This document shows positions 9,655-21,472 of a stretch of DNA of 64,000 nt, piece after piece. Numbering within the stretch: position 1 is the stretch's first letter; every line of letters starts with the position of its first letter. The DNA comes from Parastagonospora avenae f. sp. tritici 18332-5 (Eukaryota > Ascomycota > Dothideomycetes > Pleosporales > Phaeosphaeriaceae): assembly GCA_022559985.1 (NCBI GenBank), contig JAFJTR010000058.1, positions 140,454 through 204,453 of the forward strand. Reading direction: 5' to 3'. The notes under the pieces were generated by a model. It did no database searches and was not told where the DNA came from. It was given only the letters and a program-made list of their open reading frames with translations. Made by a program: the position numbers and the translations under genes.

Positions 9655-11085
9655 TTATCTCCTGACCTTGAAGTGAATGCCAGTTATACTCAACCTCCCA
9701 ATCAGAAGCACAACACTTCCTAAGAATACAGCCGCACCACCAAACATTTGCGCGACCAAGTAGCTTCCTCGATAGCCCTGAATCAGTGCTCCGGCGATAG
9801 GCGGTCCAATGAGCGTTCCAAGACCGATAATAGCGAGGCCCATCCCATTTCTCGTTCCAACTCTTGACATGTCTTTGGTGAGACTTGTGAGTACGGCTGG
9901 AAACATTCCTTGGAAGCCAGCTACGAAAAACCCATAGCTGACAGTCCATCCATAAAGTCCACCGGTATCCTTGACGAGTGGCCAAAAGAACAGCACGATG
10001 GAAGAGATGAAGCAGAATGGTATGAGCATGTTGTAGCATCCAAAGAATTGATCCGCAAAGTAGCTTGGGACGAGTCGACCCAGAACTCCAATGCCGTTAA
10101 GGACCAGGAGAACGTTAATAGCCGTCCCATACGGTAACTCGAGGACGTTCGTGGCAAAAGACGAGATATAGTAGAACGCAAAGTACTGGCCGAGACAGAT
10201 CAAGAAGACGGCAAGCAGGAACAGACTGTATGACGCTTCTCTGAACGCACTCAATTCCAGTAGAGGACCGGACCTTCTCGGTGGCAAACGTGGCTTCAGC
10301 AAGCTGCAGTAGCACGCACCGAAAGCCAGCATGATGAACCCCATTATCCTGACTGTCCATGGGAATCCGATCCTGGGAAGTAGTTGTCGCGCAATTGTTG
10401 GGTACACTAGTCCGCCGGTCGCAGAACCCGATGCCATGATTGCCAGCGCGACACTTCTGTTTCTTGCAAAATATGTGCTGACCAGCGATAAGCTTGGTGC
10501 AAACTGCATACCATTCCCAAATCCATTCATCAAGCCCTGCGCTAGAAAGAACTGCCAATACTTGGTACACAAGCTTGTAATGAAGATTCCCAGCGCACTC
10601 AAGAACATGCCGGGTATCAGGCTCCAATAAAAGTATCCGGCATCAAACATGCGGCCAGTAAACATTCCGAGTGAGAAATGACCCAGCATCTGCATTGAGC
10701 CAATCCATGATACGGCGCTGGGTTCAAAGCCAAGCTCAGCGGTGTAGTATTGTTGGAATACACCAAACGTGGATATCATGCCCCATGTGTTGAAAACGAC
10801 GAGATGACCCATGCAGGCTTGTGTCCATGCTTTGGCGCCGCCATCCGGAGGTGGACCTGGGTCGATGACTGAAGCGTTGGAGCGTATGGTGATGGTTTTC
10901 GCGAGATAGTGAATAGGATTCTCAGACCTTTGGGAGTGCTCAGTATTGTTGGCCGTTATAAATTCAATACCGTCTTCCGCTCTCGTTGTTGTTGCTGAGA
11001 GGTTATTGCTCAATGTGAAGTCGACCCCATGCCGCTCTTGGCCACCTGCAGGCAGTGCCTTTTCGATATCCTGTGTTGACGACAT
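9655..11085 (-). CDS. MFS transporter, monocarboxylate transporter-like
   Basis: An intronless frame of 476 residues with about 85 hydrophilic N-terminal residues and then 12 predicted membrane spans. The sequence PPPDGGAKAWTQACMGHLVV matches the DGG-x-x-x-W entry to the first helix that marks the fungal MCT-like (MCH) branch of the major facilitator superfamily. Other typical helices are QFFLAQGLMNGFGNGMQFAP and GFFVAGFQGMFPAVLTSLTK, and ARNRSVALAIMASGSATGG matches the conserved loop before helix 5. It should sit in the plasma membrane and carry a small carboxylate or related metabolite; the substrate cannot be read from sequence. The length is normal for the family. The ATG at 11085 is the first in frame. 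Confidence 0.9.
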   Translation of the reverse strand: MSSTQDIEKALPAGGQERHGVDFTLSNNLSATTTRAEDGIEFITANNTEHSQRSENPIHYLAKTITIRSNASVIDPGPPPDGGAKAWTQACMGHLVVFNTWGMISTFGVFQQYYTAELGFEPSAVSWIGSMQMLGHFSLGMFTGRMFDAGYFYWSLIPGMFLSALGIFITSLCTKYWQFFLAQGLMNGFGNGMQFAPSLSLVSTYFARNRSVALAIMASGSATGGLVYPTIARQLLPRIGFPWTVRIMGFIMLAFGACYCSLLKPRLPPRRSGPLLELSAFREASYSLFLLAVFLICLGQYFAFYYISSFATNVLELPYGTAINVLLVLNGIGVLGRLVPSYFADQFFGCYNMLIPFCFISSIVLFFWPLVKDTGGLYGWTVSYGFFVAGFQGMFPAVLTSLTKDMSRVGTRNGMGLAIIGLGTLIGPPIAGALIQGYRGSYLVAQMFGGAAVFLGSVVLLIGRLSITGIHFKVRR

Positions 11086-11815
11086 ATTCTCAATGAGGTT
11101 TAAAAGGAGAATAAGTAGAAGAGAGCAAGAGCGTGAGTTATAGCAGACTGCGGAGAATATTGTGAAAAGATCGAACAGTTTCGGTATCTTATCCGAGGAG
11201 CAACGCTACGGAGGATCGCTTGGTTGATGTTAAAATCGGAACGCCGGCCGCGGAGGCTAACTTGAATTGCATGCAGCTACTAAGGCTTCGCATTCAGTTC
11301 TGCAGCATGGTCGCGGGTCATTGACGAATGGCGTCGTTGGGGACTGAGTTGCATAAAGACGACTGGAGGTCCTCTCCACATGTTCGGCTTTCTCCCCGGA
11401 TTTGTAAGCTTGCAGCAAAACAGGGTTACGAGCATCCTCAAAAGTAAAGCTTTCAATAAAGCTTGAATGTACGAGGCTTGACAAGCTAAGCTCAAGGTTA
11501 GTATGAAATTATATGTTACACTACAGGAATGCGGCCGCGGATGGGCCGCTTGTTGCTGATAAATACACGTCAATCTGTCCAAGATCGCTGCACCTTCATG
11601 CACTGATTGGCCATTGACCAAGATCTTACATCTCAAGTCACCCATAAGACGTGATGTGGCAATCATAATTGTGGAGCTTGTCTGTTGCTACAAGCTTCAA
11701 TGTCACCGTACACAATTCCGTGTTTTTATCAAATCAATCTTGTTGATCTATGAATATCTGCAAAATGTACGTACACTTGGACTTGAATTAAATTTGTGCA
11801 AAAAGTGCCTCATAA
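11086..11815. other. Intergenic region between the transporter and the CTD kinase gene
   Basis: 730 bases holding the presumed promoter of the transporter and the 3' end region of the kinase gene. Short frames on the minus strand at 11257-11666 have no protein character. A small palindrome gcggccgc lies near 11531. Confidence 0.5.
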
Positions 11816-14800
11816 TTACGCAGTGACATCACCGCTCTTCGCGCGCTTTGGTTCTCTTTCGTCTCCCGCTGCAGCCTCAGCGCGCCGCTTGCCTTCATCC
11901 TTCTTCGTTTCTTCACGCGCGGCACGACGTGCTTCCTTGTCTTGTTTCTCTTTTTCTTTCCGTAGAGCTTTGCTCTCAAACTCATGCCAATCACCTTCCA
12001 ATTTGCTCAATGCATCAGCACGCTTCGAGGGTGGGGTCTCGCTTGTAAAAAATGGATGCTCTAGCACATCAGCCGCCGACGGCCGTGCTGTCGGGTCGTA
12101 AAGGAACATAGCTTGCAGAAGTTCAAAAGCCATCGGGCTCACCCGATCCCTGTATTTCTCCTCGAAAGTAGACGGTCTGCGCTCGGTAGGACGGAGGAGT
12201 TCGAACCATTGCATGTCTACAATACCTGGCCAATCTTGTATGGTAGGTGTACCCAAAACGTTATATATCTTATCGAGTTGATTGATCTCACCACCGTCTC
12301 CAGGGAAGATAGCGTGGCGAGTAAAAATCTCAACAAGGACACAGGCTGCAGACCAGATATCAACAGCAGGTCCGTACTGCGTCTCACCTAGTAGCAGCTC
12401 TGGGGATCGATACCAGATGGTGATGACACGATTGGTGTAGTCGAGCTTGCTTCTCTTCGCATAGAACCGTGCCAAACCGAAATCGGCAAGTTTCAATTGT
12501 CCAGTATTGGACACCAATATGTTGGCGGCTTTGATGTCGCGATGTAGCACGCCCCGACGGTGCAGGTAGTCCAGACCTTCAAACAGCTGCTTCGCCAGGT
12601 CCTTCTTATGTGACTGCTCAAGTTTGAATGTTGGATGGTTGAGGAGGCCTGTTAGATCGTGGGAAAGATACTCAAAGACCATGTAGCAATCGTTCTTTTC
12701 GACCATGACCTCTCGTAGCTTTACGATGTTGTCGTGGTTGAGTGATTGCAGCAGCTTGACTTCACGGATAGCCGTCACCGGAAATCCGTCACGCTCGCCC
12801 TCCATGCGAATCTTCTTGAGCGCAACCATGTCTTTTGTGTAGACGTGCACGCCCTTGAATACCTTGCCGTATGTACCAGAACCGACCACTGACTCATTGC
12901 CTGGCTTACGATAGTAGACGGAATCTGACGCCTTGTGTTCGGGGATTAGCGTAGGTCGAGCCTTCACTCGCTTTCGCTTGACCATTCTCGTTTTTGGGGT
13001 TTCTGGTGGCGGTTCTCTTCGTTCCGGCCGTGCGTCCGATCGCGTGTCTGGTCGACGTGGTAGAAATGGTTCTCTTCGATCTCTGTCACGGACATCGCGG
13101 AAGTCTCGGGCGTCTCGTGGGTCACGTAACTCTCTGGGATCCCGCTCTCTGGTATCACGGGGGTCACGTGTATCTCGTGAGTCCCGTATATCTCTGTCAC
13201 GAGGGTCCCTGTAGTCCCTACCCCTATCACGATAGGAAGTGTCGCGAGGATCTCTATCACGAGGGTCCCTGTAGCTGGGCTTTCGGTCGTAGTAGTCATC
13301 GTATCGTCGATCTCTGTCCCGGTAATCTCTATCTCGCTCGCGGTCACGTTCGTAGTCTCTGTCTCGAGTATCGCGGTCTCTGTCGCCACGTGAGTCGGCT
13401 GGGTACCTTGGGCTTCCGTCTCGACCTGCCGCCTCTCTAGCTTTTGGGTCAAGCAAAGACTCTTTCGACCGTGACCTGGGTAATTCGGTTTCTTCTTTTG
13501 CTTTGCTAGCCGTGGCGGGTACAGGGTTCTTTGTCTTCAGAGAGAAACTGAAGCCAGACTTGGGCTGTGTAGTCGGCGTCCCAGCTTGTTTCGTGGACGG
13601 CTGAGTGCGTTTCTCTTCTTTTGTCCCTTCGTCTTCTACACGAAGATCTTTCGACGGGCGGAAGGGATTGTCATCCGCATCAACAGCACTTGATTGTGAA
13701 TCAGCCGAAGCTGCAGTAGACGCTTGTGGTCGGGGCGCTTCGGTGGCGGGACGACCACCTCTTGTGCCGGAAGCTGGAGTCCATGAGAGATTGGAGAATT
13801 GTGTGGGTGCACCACCACGACCTCGTCCGCCTTGCACACCATACGACGTGCTAAGACCCGGCCCAGAGACTCTTCGATCGGGTCCATTGAAATGGTTGCC
13901 ACGGAAGCCTCCACGGTGAGGGCTGTTCTGGAACCCCTGTTGTGGATATTGCTGACCCTGGTAATAAGCAGGGGAGTGATTCTGGTTGTACGAGGAGTGG
14001 TTTGGCGAGTAGCCCTGAATTGGTGACCTATGGAAGATTAGTATCAGTGTTTGTGGGAGCAGAGGTTGGCTTACCCTTGACTGGGATACTGTTGTCCTTG
14101 CCATCCGCCCCTACCGCCATGGTATGGTGATTGGCCTTGTGGTGAATACTGGTTCTGCGGAGGATATGGCGGAGACTGTGCGTATCCTGGGCCAGCACGT
14201 CCTTGGTATTGGTATGCTCCCCTCATTACGTCGTCTTTACCTTTCGATGAGTCCGAATTGTGGCCGGACCTAGGGGCTGGTGAGACCCTTAACGAGCCAG
14301 GCTTGCCTAAAGGCGCAGGCTTTTCGAGCCCAGTTTCTTTGACTGGTCTTTGATGGGGTCGGGGTGAGCGCGACCTGGAGGAGTGACGTGGTCGTGGCGC
14401 ACGAGGCGAGCGGCTCCTACGCGATGGACTTCTGTCTCGTCTCGAGTGAAATGGAGAGCTTCGTCTAGTTGGGAATGGGGAACGCCTGCGGGGTGGAGAG
14501 CAAGACCTTGGGGCGCGAGGTGCGCGGCTGCGACTTCTTTCCTTCGGTCGAGCAGAGTTGGGCACGTGCGGTCTTTCTCTCGATCGCCTCGACGGAGTGC
14601 TTCGTCGATGACTATGCCTTCTGGGTGATGCCCTCCGCAAGGGCTCGTCACGCCTCGATCTCCTCTCTGGTGAAAGGGACCGCTTGCGAGACCGATGTGA
14701 AATTGGCCTGTAATGCGAATCGGCCGAGGGCGAGCGGCGACGGGATGAAGAAAGGGGTATATAGGAATCTGCAGGCGGTGTAGGACGAGGTGGCGCTCGC

Positions 14801-15357
14801 TCGCGGTCGAGGCGTTGCGGAGGAGTACGCGCCCTTTCTACACGCCGATGGGTTGAGTCTGCGCGGCGGACCCGTGATCTCGAGCGTGCTGAGCTGCGGC
14901 TGCGGTGGCGCTTCGATCGTTTGAAGGAACTCTTCGGAGATGGAGAGCGAGTGCGCTGGCGTTTTGAGGGCGGCGTCCTATCCCGATGATGATGATGATG
15001 ATGGTCGTGGTGGTGCTGTCGATGGGCGTGCGCAGCCTTCTCCGGGCTGGGTGTCCTTCTCGAGGTCCGATGACGCTCGTCCCTAGATGCTTCGTGGCTG
15101 CGGCGACGCGTGCGATCCCTACTCGGACTTCTCTCGCGCGAGCGGCCGCGTGGGTGCTTTGTTGATAGACGAGTGTCGGTGTCGTTGTTGGTGCGACGTC
15201 TGGAAGAATCCCTCGCAGCGCGCGCTGGTGACGAGGGCCTGGGGTCGTCGATGCCGTCTCTGGGGCGCTCCCTGGGACCGTCTCTCTGCGTGTCCCTCAA
15301 TGACGGTTCCTCTGGTCTCCACTGGTCTATATCCTGGGCCCGTCGCGAGCCAGCCAT
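11816..15357 (-). CDS. CTK1: CTD kinase catalytic subunit (Ctk1/CDK12-like)
   Basis: Two exons, 14075-15357 and 11816-14027, separated by a 47-base intron; 1164 residues. The first 800 residues are very rich in Arg, Ser and Pro (RS-like), with a His run and an Arg/Asp dipeptide tract. The kinase domain covers about 800-1095: Gly loop VGSGTYGKVFKG, Lys in VALKKIRM, cyclin-binding helix FPVTAIREVKLL, HRDIKAANIL, LADFGLAR, and activation loop DYTNRVITIWYRSPELLLG. The PITAIRE-type helix and the long RS-rich extension are those of Ctk1/CDK12/CDK13, which phosphorylate Ser2 of the RNA polymerase II tail and link elongation to RNA processing. The frame stays open upstream of the chosen ATG to 15423 but offers only GTG there. 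A Lys/Arg/Glu-rich tail ends KSGDVTA. Confidence 0.93.
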
Positions 15358-17112
15358 GTAGGCGGGAATGTCATCAGAAGTGGACGAGGTTGCAGCATCA
15401 AAGGTCCCGGGTCTGGGTGTCACGGCCTAACCGAGCTACCAGAACCCCAGCAATCCGCTAACACAGCCTGACAGAGGATGCGGTAATAGAACAGAAGAAC
15501 AATGATGGGATGAATGCTGCAACTGCGTCGGAAACACACGAACATGTGCGCCGTGTCGGAGCTCGTCTCGATGATGCTGTTGTGGCTGGCCAGCCTTTTT
15601 CCTGTTCGCGCTACCCCGATCGCCAAGCCTCATCTCATGAGAACTGGAGGATTCGAGCGGTGCTCCGGATGCAGCAGGTCAGCCTTGCGAGCTGACGCCT
15701 TCCTAATTCTGCTTCCAAAGGAACGTCCTCTTCATCTGTTGCTTAAATCCGTATCCATGCATGTCCAAAGACCGTTCTGCCCATGATGGACCTTCACTCA
15801 ACTATCTAATGCAAATGCACCCTGTTCAAACTACCAGCATATCCCAGATAACAGGCCAGGCACTGTTGAAGATGCTGGCACACTGCTGTATGCTTGAAGT
15901 CAATCGGCGCATACTCGCGAGTGCCCGCGCGTAGTCCACTGGCCAAGCCCAAATCATTCAAGCCCAGGACGTGATCGGTCTTGGTGAGGCCACGCCAGTC
16001 GACAGCTGTTTGTATACCTGGGTGGACTTTACTCGGTTTGTGGCGATGGACGGTGCCAGAGATGCGGGCAAACGTAGGCACGGCATGGCCCACCAGAGCG
16101 AGACAACTCAAGCTGCCGCAGAACCCACAATAGGACGGCCTGTTGCGACGCCATAAAAGAGAGCTTCATGTACGGTATAGCAGCAAGCGCACGCCTCAGT
16201 GAGACCTAAAAACTGCATGCAAACTTGGGTGTCATGCGCATTTCCAGAGTTGTTCCTAAGAATCAAGGGAGCGCGATGAGACAACCGGGTCGACGTGATG
16301 CCCATGGTTCTTATCCATTGTGGCTGATGTGCAGAGGTCCACCACGTCCATGATTGAGATGCCCAAATGCCGAACGCGTGTCCCGGCGCAAGGTACATCT
16401 GGCTGCATTCGAACTTGACGGTTGACGCCGAGAGTATAACATGCGTAAATGATCGTTAGTATGGTGTCTGCATCCCAGGTGCGTCCGCAGTCGAGACGGT
16501 GCCTGGCTTCATTCCACTGTCCACCCTGTCCTTTGAGTATACACCCCATGCTGTTGACGCCTGCACCAATGCATGCCATGGACGCAACAGTGGGCAGTCT
16601 GTAGGTAATCGGTGATACTGGATAGAATTGGCCGGCACGCGCAGTCACCTGTGCGACCCCTTCACGGCGGCCGCCTGTCCGACTCCATCCTGCGAAACTA
16701 ACTGTAAATATCAAGCGAGGAGGGCGTCATTTCGTACCGATGCGAGTGGACGTACCTTGGGTAATGGTGGTGGGCGGTATGGGTGCGCAGATGGATGGTG
16801 GTTGACTGCCCGCGCGCTTAGTCTCCTCGCAGGGCTTCGGGGCGTGCTTTCCCCGTGACTCGGCGACCGGGGATTGTTCCGACTACTTCGTCATTTTAAC
16901 TGTTCGGCGCACCAGCGTTAGCGGCGGCCAAAGTTATTCTGCTTACAGGTATGGATCGCAGAGGTCCGCCTGACTTGCGGGACAAGCATGCGACAAATTG
17001 ACAATAATCCACAGGCGTTTGCGCCTCGATCGCTCTTATAGCCATCGCCGACCCCGACATATGAGCAGCAAAATCTCTCCGACCCTTTGCAGACCCTGAC
17101 TTCCCCGCAACA
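15358..17112. other. Intergenic region, no supportable gene
   Basis: About 1.75 kb between the divergent CTD kinase and GTP cyclohydrolase genes. Frames of up to 152 residues exist on the minus strand (16256-16714) but overlap others on both strands and lack recognisable domains. It probably holds both promoters. Confidence 0.5.
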
Positions 17113-18137
17113 ATGGACGCTGACACGACGAAATCCGGTTCTGCCATCCCCTCGCACGTAAAGGGCGAGCAGATGGCTCAAAAGGTCCCCACCGAAGTAC
17201 GCGATCAGAAAGAGAGGGAGAACCTCTACAATGCCATAGACAAGTCCAACCGAGGTCGCCAGCCAGTCGACTTTGAGGGAACGAGCGGTAGCTACTTCCC
17301 CGCAAAGACTGCTGCAACCAACATGAATGGACATGTCCCTCAGGAGACTCACCATGTCGTCAATGGCGAGATCGACGTGGAAGGCTACAACCAGGGTAGC
17401 AAGACGCCACTCAAGACCAGCCGCGCCCACAGCCCGTACACCCAGCACCCCACCATCGACTTCGACGGGCTGAGTTGGCCTAGCAAGGGCACTCTAGCGC
17501 GCAAAGAGGCAACCGAGGAGGAGAAGAAAGAGCGTCTCGAGAAGCTGTCGGGTGCTGTCAGAACGATGCTCGAGTGTCTTGGTGAGGACCCAGACCGCGA
17601 AGGTCTCCGAGACACTCCCGACCGTTACGCCAAGGCACTGTTGTTCTTCACCAAGGGATATGAAGAGAACCTACGAGACATTGTCAACGGCGCAGTGTTC
17701 CACGAGGACCACGACGAGCTGGTTATTGTAAAGGACATTGAGATTTTCTCACTATGCGAGCACCACCTTGTGCCGTTCACTGGCAAGGCGAGTTTCATAT
17801 TATTCACTGGCTGAACAAGGACTGACCTCTCTAGATGCATATCGGCTACATTCCCAACCGCCGCGTGATCGGACTCTCCAAGCTCGCCCGCATCGCTGAA
17901 ATGTTCTCTCGCCGACTCCAAGTCCAAGAGCGCTTGACAAAGCAGGTAGCCCTCGCCCTCTCAGAAATGTTGCAGCCGCAAGGTGTCGCAGTTGTTGTCG
18001 AGTCAAGCCATTTGTGTATGGTGATGCGCGGCGTCCAGAAAACCGGCGCGACCACAACAACAAGCTGTATGCTGGGACGCATGCGATCGACCGCCAAGAC
18101 GAGGGAGGAGTTTCTGCGCCTTATTGACCGGCGGTAG
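17113..18137 (+). CDS. GTP cyclohydrolase I
   Basis: Two exons, 17113-17787 and 17835-18137; 325 residues. The enzyme converts GTP to 7,8-dihydroneopterin triphosphate, the first step of folate and pterin synthesis. The first 130 residues are disordered; the catalytic domain follows (about 135-325). Both family signatures are visible: VIVKDIEIFSLCEHHLVPF, with the zinc Cys and His residues, and FSRRLQVQERLT. The second zinc Cys lies in SSHLCMVMRGVQKTGA. The coding frame needs GGC AAG joined to ATG CAT (TGKMHIGYIPN), which forces an intron beginning gcgagt at 17788, a GC-AG intron. The unspliced frame would end shortly after at 17814, before the second half of the active site. Fungal orthologues have similarly variable N-terminal extensions. 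The symbol is left blank because naming differs between fungi. Confidence 0.95.
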
Positions 18138-18521
18138 GTGGACGGATAACGATATCGACACGGAGTTCAAGGTTCAGGAGTACGTGCAGAGTTCATCACT
18201 CGGGCTAGCTAGGCCGTAGTCATTTCTTCATACACTCTAGATGCATTGCCTTTCAACAGGCCCTTGATACATTTAAGATACATAAACAATGGCAATAGTT
18301 TCCCATCGTTTGTATAGCCGTTGTAAACACTTCGAGATGAGGGGTGAAGTGGCACAGCGGTGATGGCTATCGATTCGTGTAAGACCCCTGCTAGCGTCTG
18401 GCTGGGGTCGTGAAACCGCGTTTCCACAACAAACAACGGCTGTCATCTCGACACAATTCTTATTTCACCACAACGTAGCGCTGCCCCAGATCTCCGGAGA
18501 AGATCCCGCATGGCATAAGCA
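18138..18521. other. Short intergenic region
   Basis: 384 bases between two plus-strand genes. It holds the 3' end of the cyclohydrolase gene and the leader of the coiled-coil gene. No other feature was recognised. Confidence 0.5.
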
Positions 18522-21266
18522 ATGGCACGAACGCGATCCTCGTACACAGCGAGCCCGACACGCTCTGGCTCACCAAGACGCAGCCCGGCGCGTCGAGCAT
18601 CTAAAGATGGATCGGAATATGAGATGGACTTGGATGCGCTTGGCCTCAACTCGACTTTCGAATCGACTGAACTGCAAGCCAGCTATGACCCGCCGGTCGA
18701 CCGCGTTGATACCAGCGAAATAGAAGGACCGGAAGACTTCACCATGAACATGACCTATTGGATGACGGCCGAGCTCCCGCTATCGCAAATCAAATCGCGA
18801 AAAGAAGCCAAGGGCAGAGTTCAGGAGACGCGGATGGACGCAATGCAAGAGGAGGAGGCAGCACAGGACATGACCGCAAAGGGCGACCAAGCGATCATTC
18901 AAGGAACACCAAGACTCCTCCCGGATGGAAACTCGAACTCTGCATCGCCGACAAGACGTGCAAATGGCACCACCGACGAACGCGCATACAGCACACCAGC
19001 ATCCGAACGGTCCATGGAAAATGACGAGAAGGTCCGCAGTTTCCTGAGCAACTTACCCGACACGGAAATGGAGGGCGCAATTGCGGGTACACCACTGCAT
19101 ATGCCTAGACAGAGCTTTCTGCAGATCCCACGACCGTCACCACCGAAAGCACGATCACTACAGCCTACAGTCGAAGACTACGACACGCCTCGCAAGCCAA
19201 CGCAAGAGACGGTCATACACCATGCCTCAGCCGTCATCGAGGCGCGCGACCTCGAGGCGCTACAACAGCAACTTGCTGAGTTACAGGCGCGACTGGGCAA
19301 GCAAGACCTTGCATCTCAGACACGCATCACTGAACTCGAAACCATTCTTTCGTACACGCGCTCGGAATTGGAAAATGCACGCACAGAAAGCTACAGGCAC
19401 AAAGAGAACGTTGTTACGCTTGAGAAGACCATGGAGCAACAGAAGCGAGAAATCGAAGAAGGGAGCCTAGCCGCCAAAGCACGGATGAAGGCCAAGGAGG
19501 AGGCCTTGGACTCCAAGATGCACGAGTTTGGAGATGAGATGCGCTTGCAGAACGTGGCTAAATTGCAGAGTCAGCGTGAGGAATTTGAGCGACAACTTCA
19601 AGCGCTGAAGGAGTCGAAGTGTCTAGCCGAAAACGAGGCTAGCTCGAAGAGCCAGACTCTGGAGCAGGTTCAATTGGACTGTGACAAGCTGAGACGCATC
19701 AACGGACAACTCCTGCAGGAAGCGGCAGGAAAGCAGGAAAAGGAGCTTAACGCAGGTGATCAAGTTGTGGACAAGCATCACGTCGAAATCACTCAACAAC
19801 TGTCTTTAGTCCAAGCACGAGCAGATGATCTGCAGGCACGGCTTGAAAGGGTCACGGTGGAGGCAAAAGCCATACGCGAACATGCTCAGCAGAAGGAAAA
19901 GGAGCATGACGCTGTAGAAACAACAACACGTGCACGCACGGCGCGGATCACGGAGCTCGAAAGCAACCTTCAAGCCGCACGCTTTGAGCTAGAGTGTGCG
20001 CAAGCCGATGTATCTGCGAAAGAACAGCTGTTCCGAACGAACCTGGAACTAAATTCTCGCCTTCGAACGATTCAATCCGAACTGAACACAACGCGCTCGA
20101 ATTTGATGGGTAGAGAGGAGCCATCTAAACAGAACCTAGAACTTGAAACTCGCATCCAGGTCTTGCAAAGTCAGCTGCAATCGAGTCGTGAGGAAACCTT
20201 GGCCAAGGACCAGGAGATCATGCGCCATATCAGATCGCAGGAGCAACTCGAGCAAAGCCTCAACACCGCGCAAGGCCGTATCGAAGGACTTGAGACTACT
20301 ACAAATACACTTCGACAGCAGCTCGCAGAAGCTCATCGCGACAACGCTAGGTCACAGACCAGACACAAGAGTCTAGAGCGAGACCTACAAGACATCAACG
20401 AGCGCCTGGAAGATGCCCAGGTTGAAGCTGATCGGCGTGTTGCTGATGTAGAACAGAAGGTTAGCAAAATGAAGGACACTAAACTGGAGACGGAGCGCAA
20501 GCTCCGAGAGCTTCAGAGTCAGCGCGACGACCTGGTTGAAGGGCATGAAGCTATGTTGGCCGATGTGCGCGACAAAGCCGAAGACGCGGTGCGGAAAGCT
20601 GGCGCCTTGCTCAATCAAGAACGCACCGAAAAGCGTCGTATTATCAAGGACCTTAACAGGGCCAAGGATGAGTTGTTGCAGAGCCGTGCAGAAGGTGCTC
20701 AGAGGTTGGCAGAAGGCGGCGAATCATCTGATGAGAGCGAAACGTCCGTATCATCGACAAACACCAAGGAGAAGGACATGGAGATCAAGAGTCTCCGAGA
20801 GATCATCCGCAAACAAGTCTCGGAAATCAAAACGCTGAAGGCCGAGACAAGCACTTGGCGCAAAGAAAGCAAGAAGCTCAAGGACACGGTGGAATCTTAC
20901 TCTGATCTCGGATCCGCAATCGATGGCCTTAAGGAAGAGATAAGCACGCTTCGCAGTGAAAAATCTGCTCTACAAGCTAGCTTGGAGGACCAAGAAGCCG
21001 TCAACGTTGCAATGGACGAGAAGCTTGCGAAAGTACTAAGCAAACTTATGAAAGAGCGTGCCAGGACAGTTGTCGGTAAGCGAGATGGACAATGGCAAGA
21101 AAGCGTCGGACAGGTGCAAAATGACAAGGAGCTCATGAGCAGAGTGCTCCTGCGGCAATGGGGAAGAGAGGAGCTTGGCATCGCTGATGAGGACCACGGC
21201 GAAAAGCAAACGTATCAGTACAAGTATTCTAAGAGGGAGAGTGTGATGGGGTGCTCAGGAAAGTGA
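18522..21266 (+). CDS. Long coiled-coil protein, possibly spindle-pole or cytoskeletal
   Basis: A single exon of 914 residues. The N-terminus is basic and Ser/Arg/Pro-rich (MARTRSSYTASPTRSGSPRR). A conserved-looking block EIEGPEDFTMNMTYWM lies near 65-80. From about residue 235 to 850 the sequence is almost unbroken heptad-like coiled coil (LEALQQQLAELQARLGKQDL, ATTNTLRQQLAEAH-type repeats). A compact, likely ordered C-terminus follows (LMSRVLLRQWGREELG, then KQTYQYKYSKRES). The layout resembles fungal spindle pole body and centrosome scaffold proteins. That is only a similarity of architecture; I cannot name an orthologue. No membrane segment or signal peptide is seen, so a soluble structural protein is likely. 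The ATG at 18522 is the first in a frame open just before it. Confidence 0.85.
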   Translation: MARTRSSYTASPTRSGSPRRSPARRASKDGSEYEMDLDALGLNSTFESTELQASYDPPVDRVDTSEIEGPEDFTMNMTYWMTAELPLSQIKSRKEAKGRVQETRMDAMQEEEAAQDMTAKGDQAIIQGTPRLLPDGNSNSASPTRRANGTTDERAYSTPASERSMENDEKVRSFLSNLPDTEMEGAIAGTPLHMPRQSFLQIPRPSPPKARSLQPTVEDYDTPRKPTQETVIHHASAVIEARDLEALQQQLAELQARLGKQDLASQTRITELETILSYTRSELENARTESYRHKENVVTLEKTMEQQKREIEEGSLAAKARMKAKEEALDSKMHEFGDEMRLQNVAKLQSQREEFERQLQALKESKCLAENEASSKSQTLEQVQLDCDKLRRINGQLLQEAAGKQEKELNAGDQVVDKHHVEITQQLSLVQARADDLQARLERVTVEAKAIREHAQQKEKEHDAVETTTRARTARITELESNLQAARFELECAQADVSAKEQLFRTNLELNSRLRTIQSELNTTRSNLMGREEPSKQNLELETRIQVLQSQLQSSREETLAKDQEIMRHIRSQEQLEQSLNTAQGRIEGLETTTNTLRQQLAEAHRDNARSQTRHKSLERDLQDINERLEDAQVEADRRVADVEQKVSKMKDTKLETERKLRELQSQRDDLVEGHEAMLADVRDKAEDAVRKAGALLNQERTEKRRIIKDLNRAKDELLQSRAEGAQRLAEGGESSDESETSVSSTNTKEKDMEIKSLREIIRKQVSEIKTLKAETSTWRKESKKLKDTVESYSDLGSAIDGLKEEISTLRSEKSALQASLEDQEAVNVAMDEKLAKVLSKLMKERARTVVGKRDGQWQESVGQVQNDKELMSRVLLRQWGREELGIADEDHGEKQTYQYKYSKRESVMGCSGK

Positions 21267-21472
21267 TGATGGAGCAATGGATGCAAAACATATATGAAAT
21301 GAGCATGGTATGCTCATCCGAAGCTTCATTCGTGCCGTCCCTCTATCATATGCCGTGGTATATCATACTCCAAACGCCCAACTCTCCCAACGTGAAATAT
21401 TGCTCGCTGAAATGTCATACGGTACCGCGTTTGAGCTACCGATGTCCATGTCCAATCATTCGAATTCGTCCC

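Noticed and set aside
13605..13919. Plus-strand frames opposite the CTD kinase gene
   Set aside because: They mirror the Arg/Ser/Asp-rich coding strand; shadows of a real gene.
16256..16714. 152-codon open frame on the minus strand
   Set aside because: No recognisable motifs and overlapped by other frames; more likely chance in a GC-balanced region.
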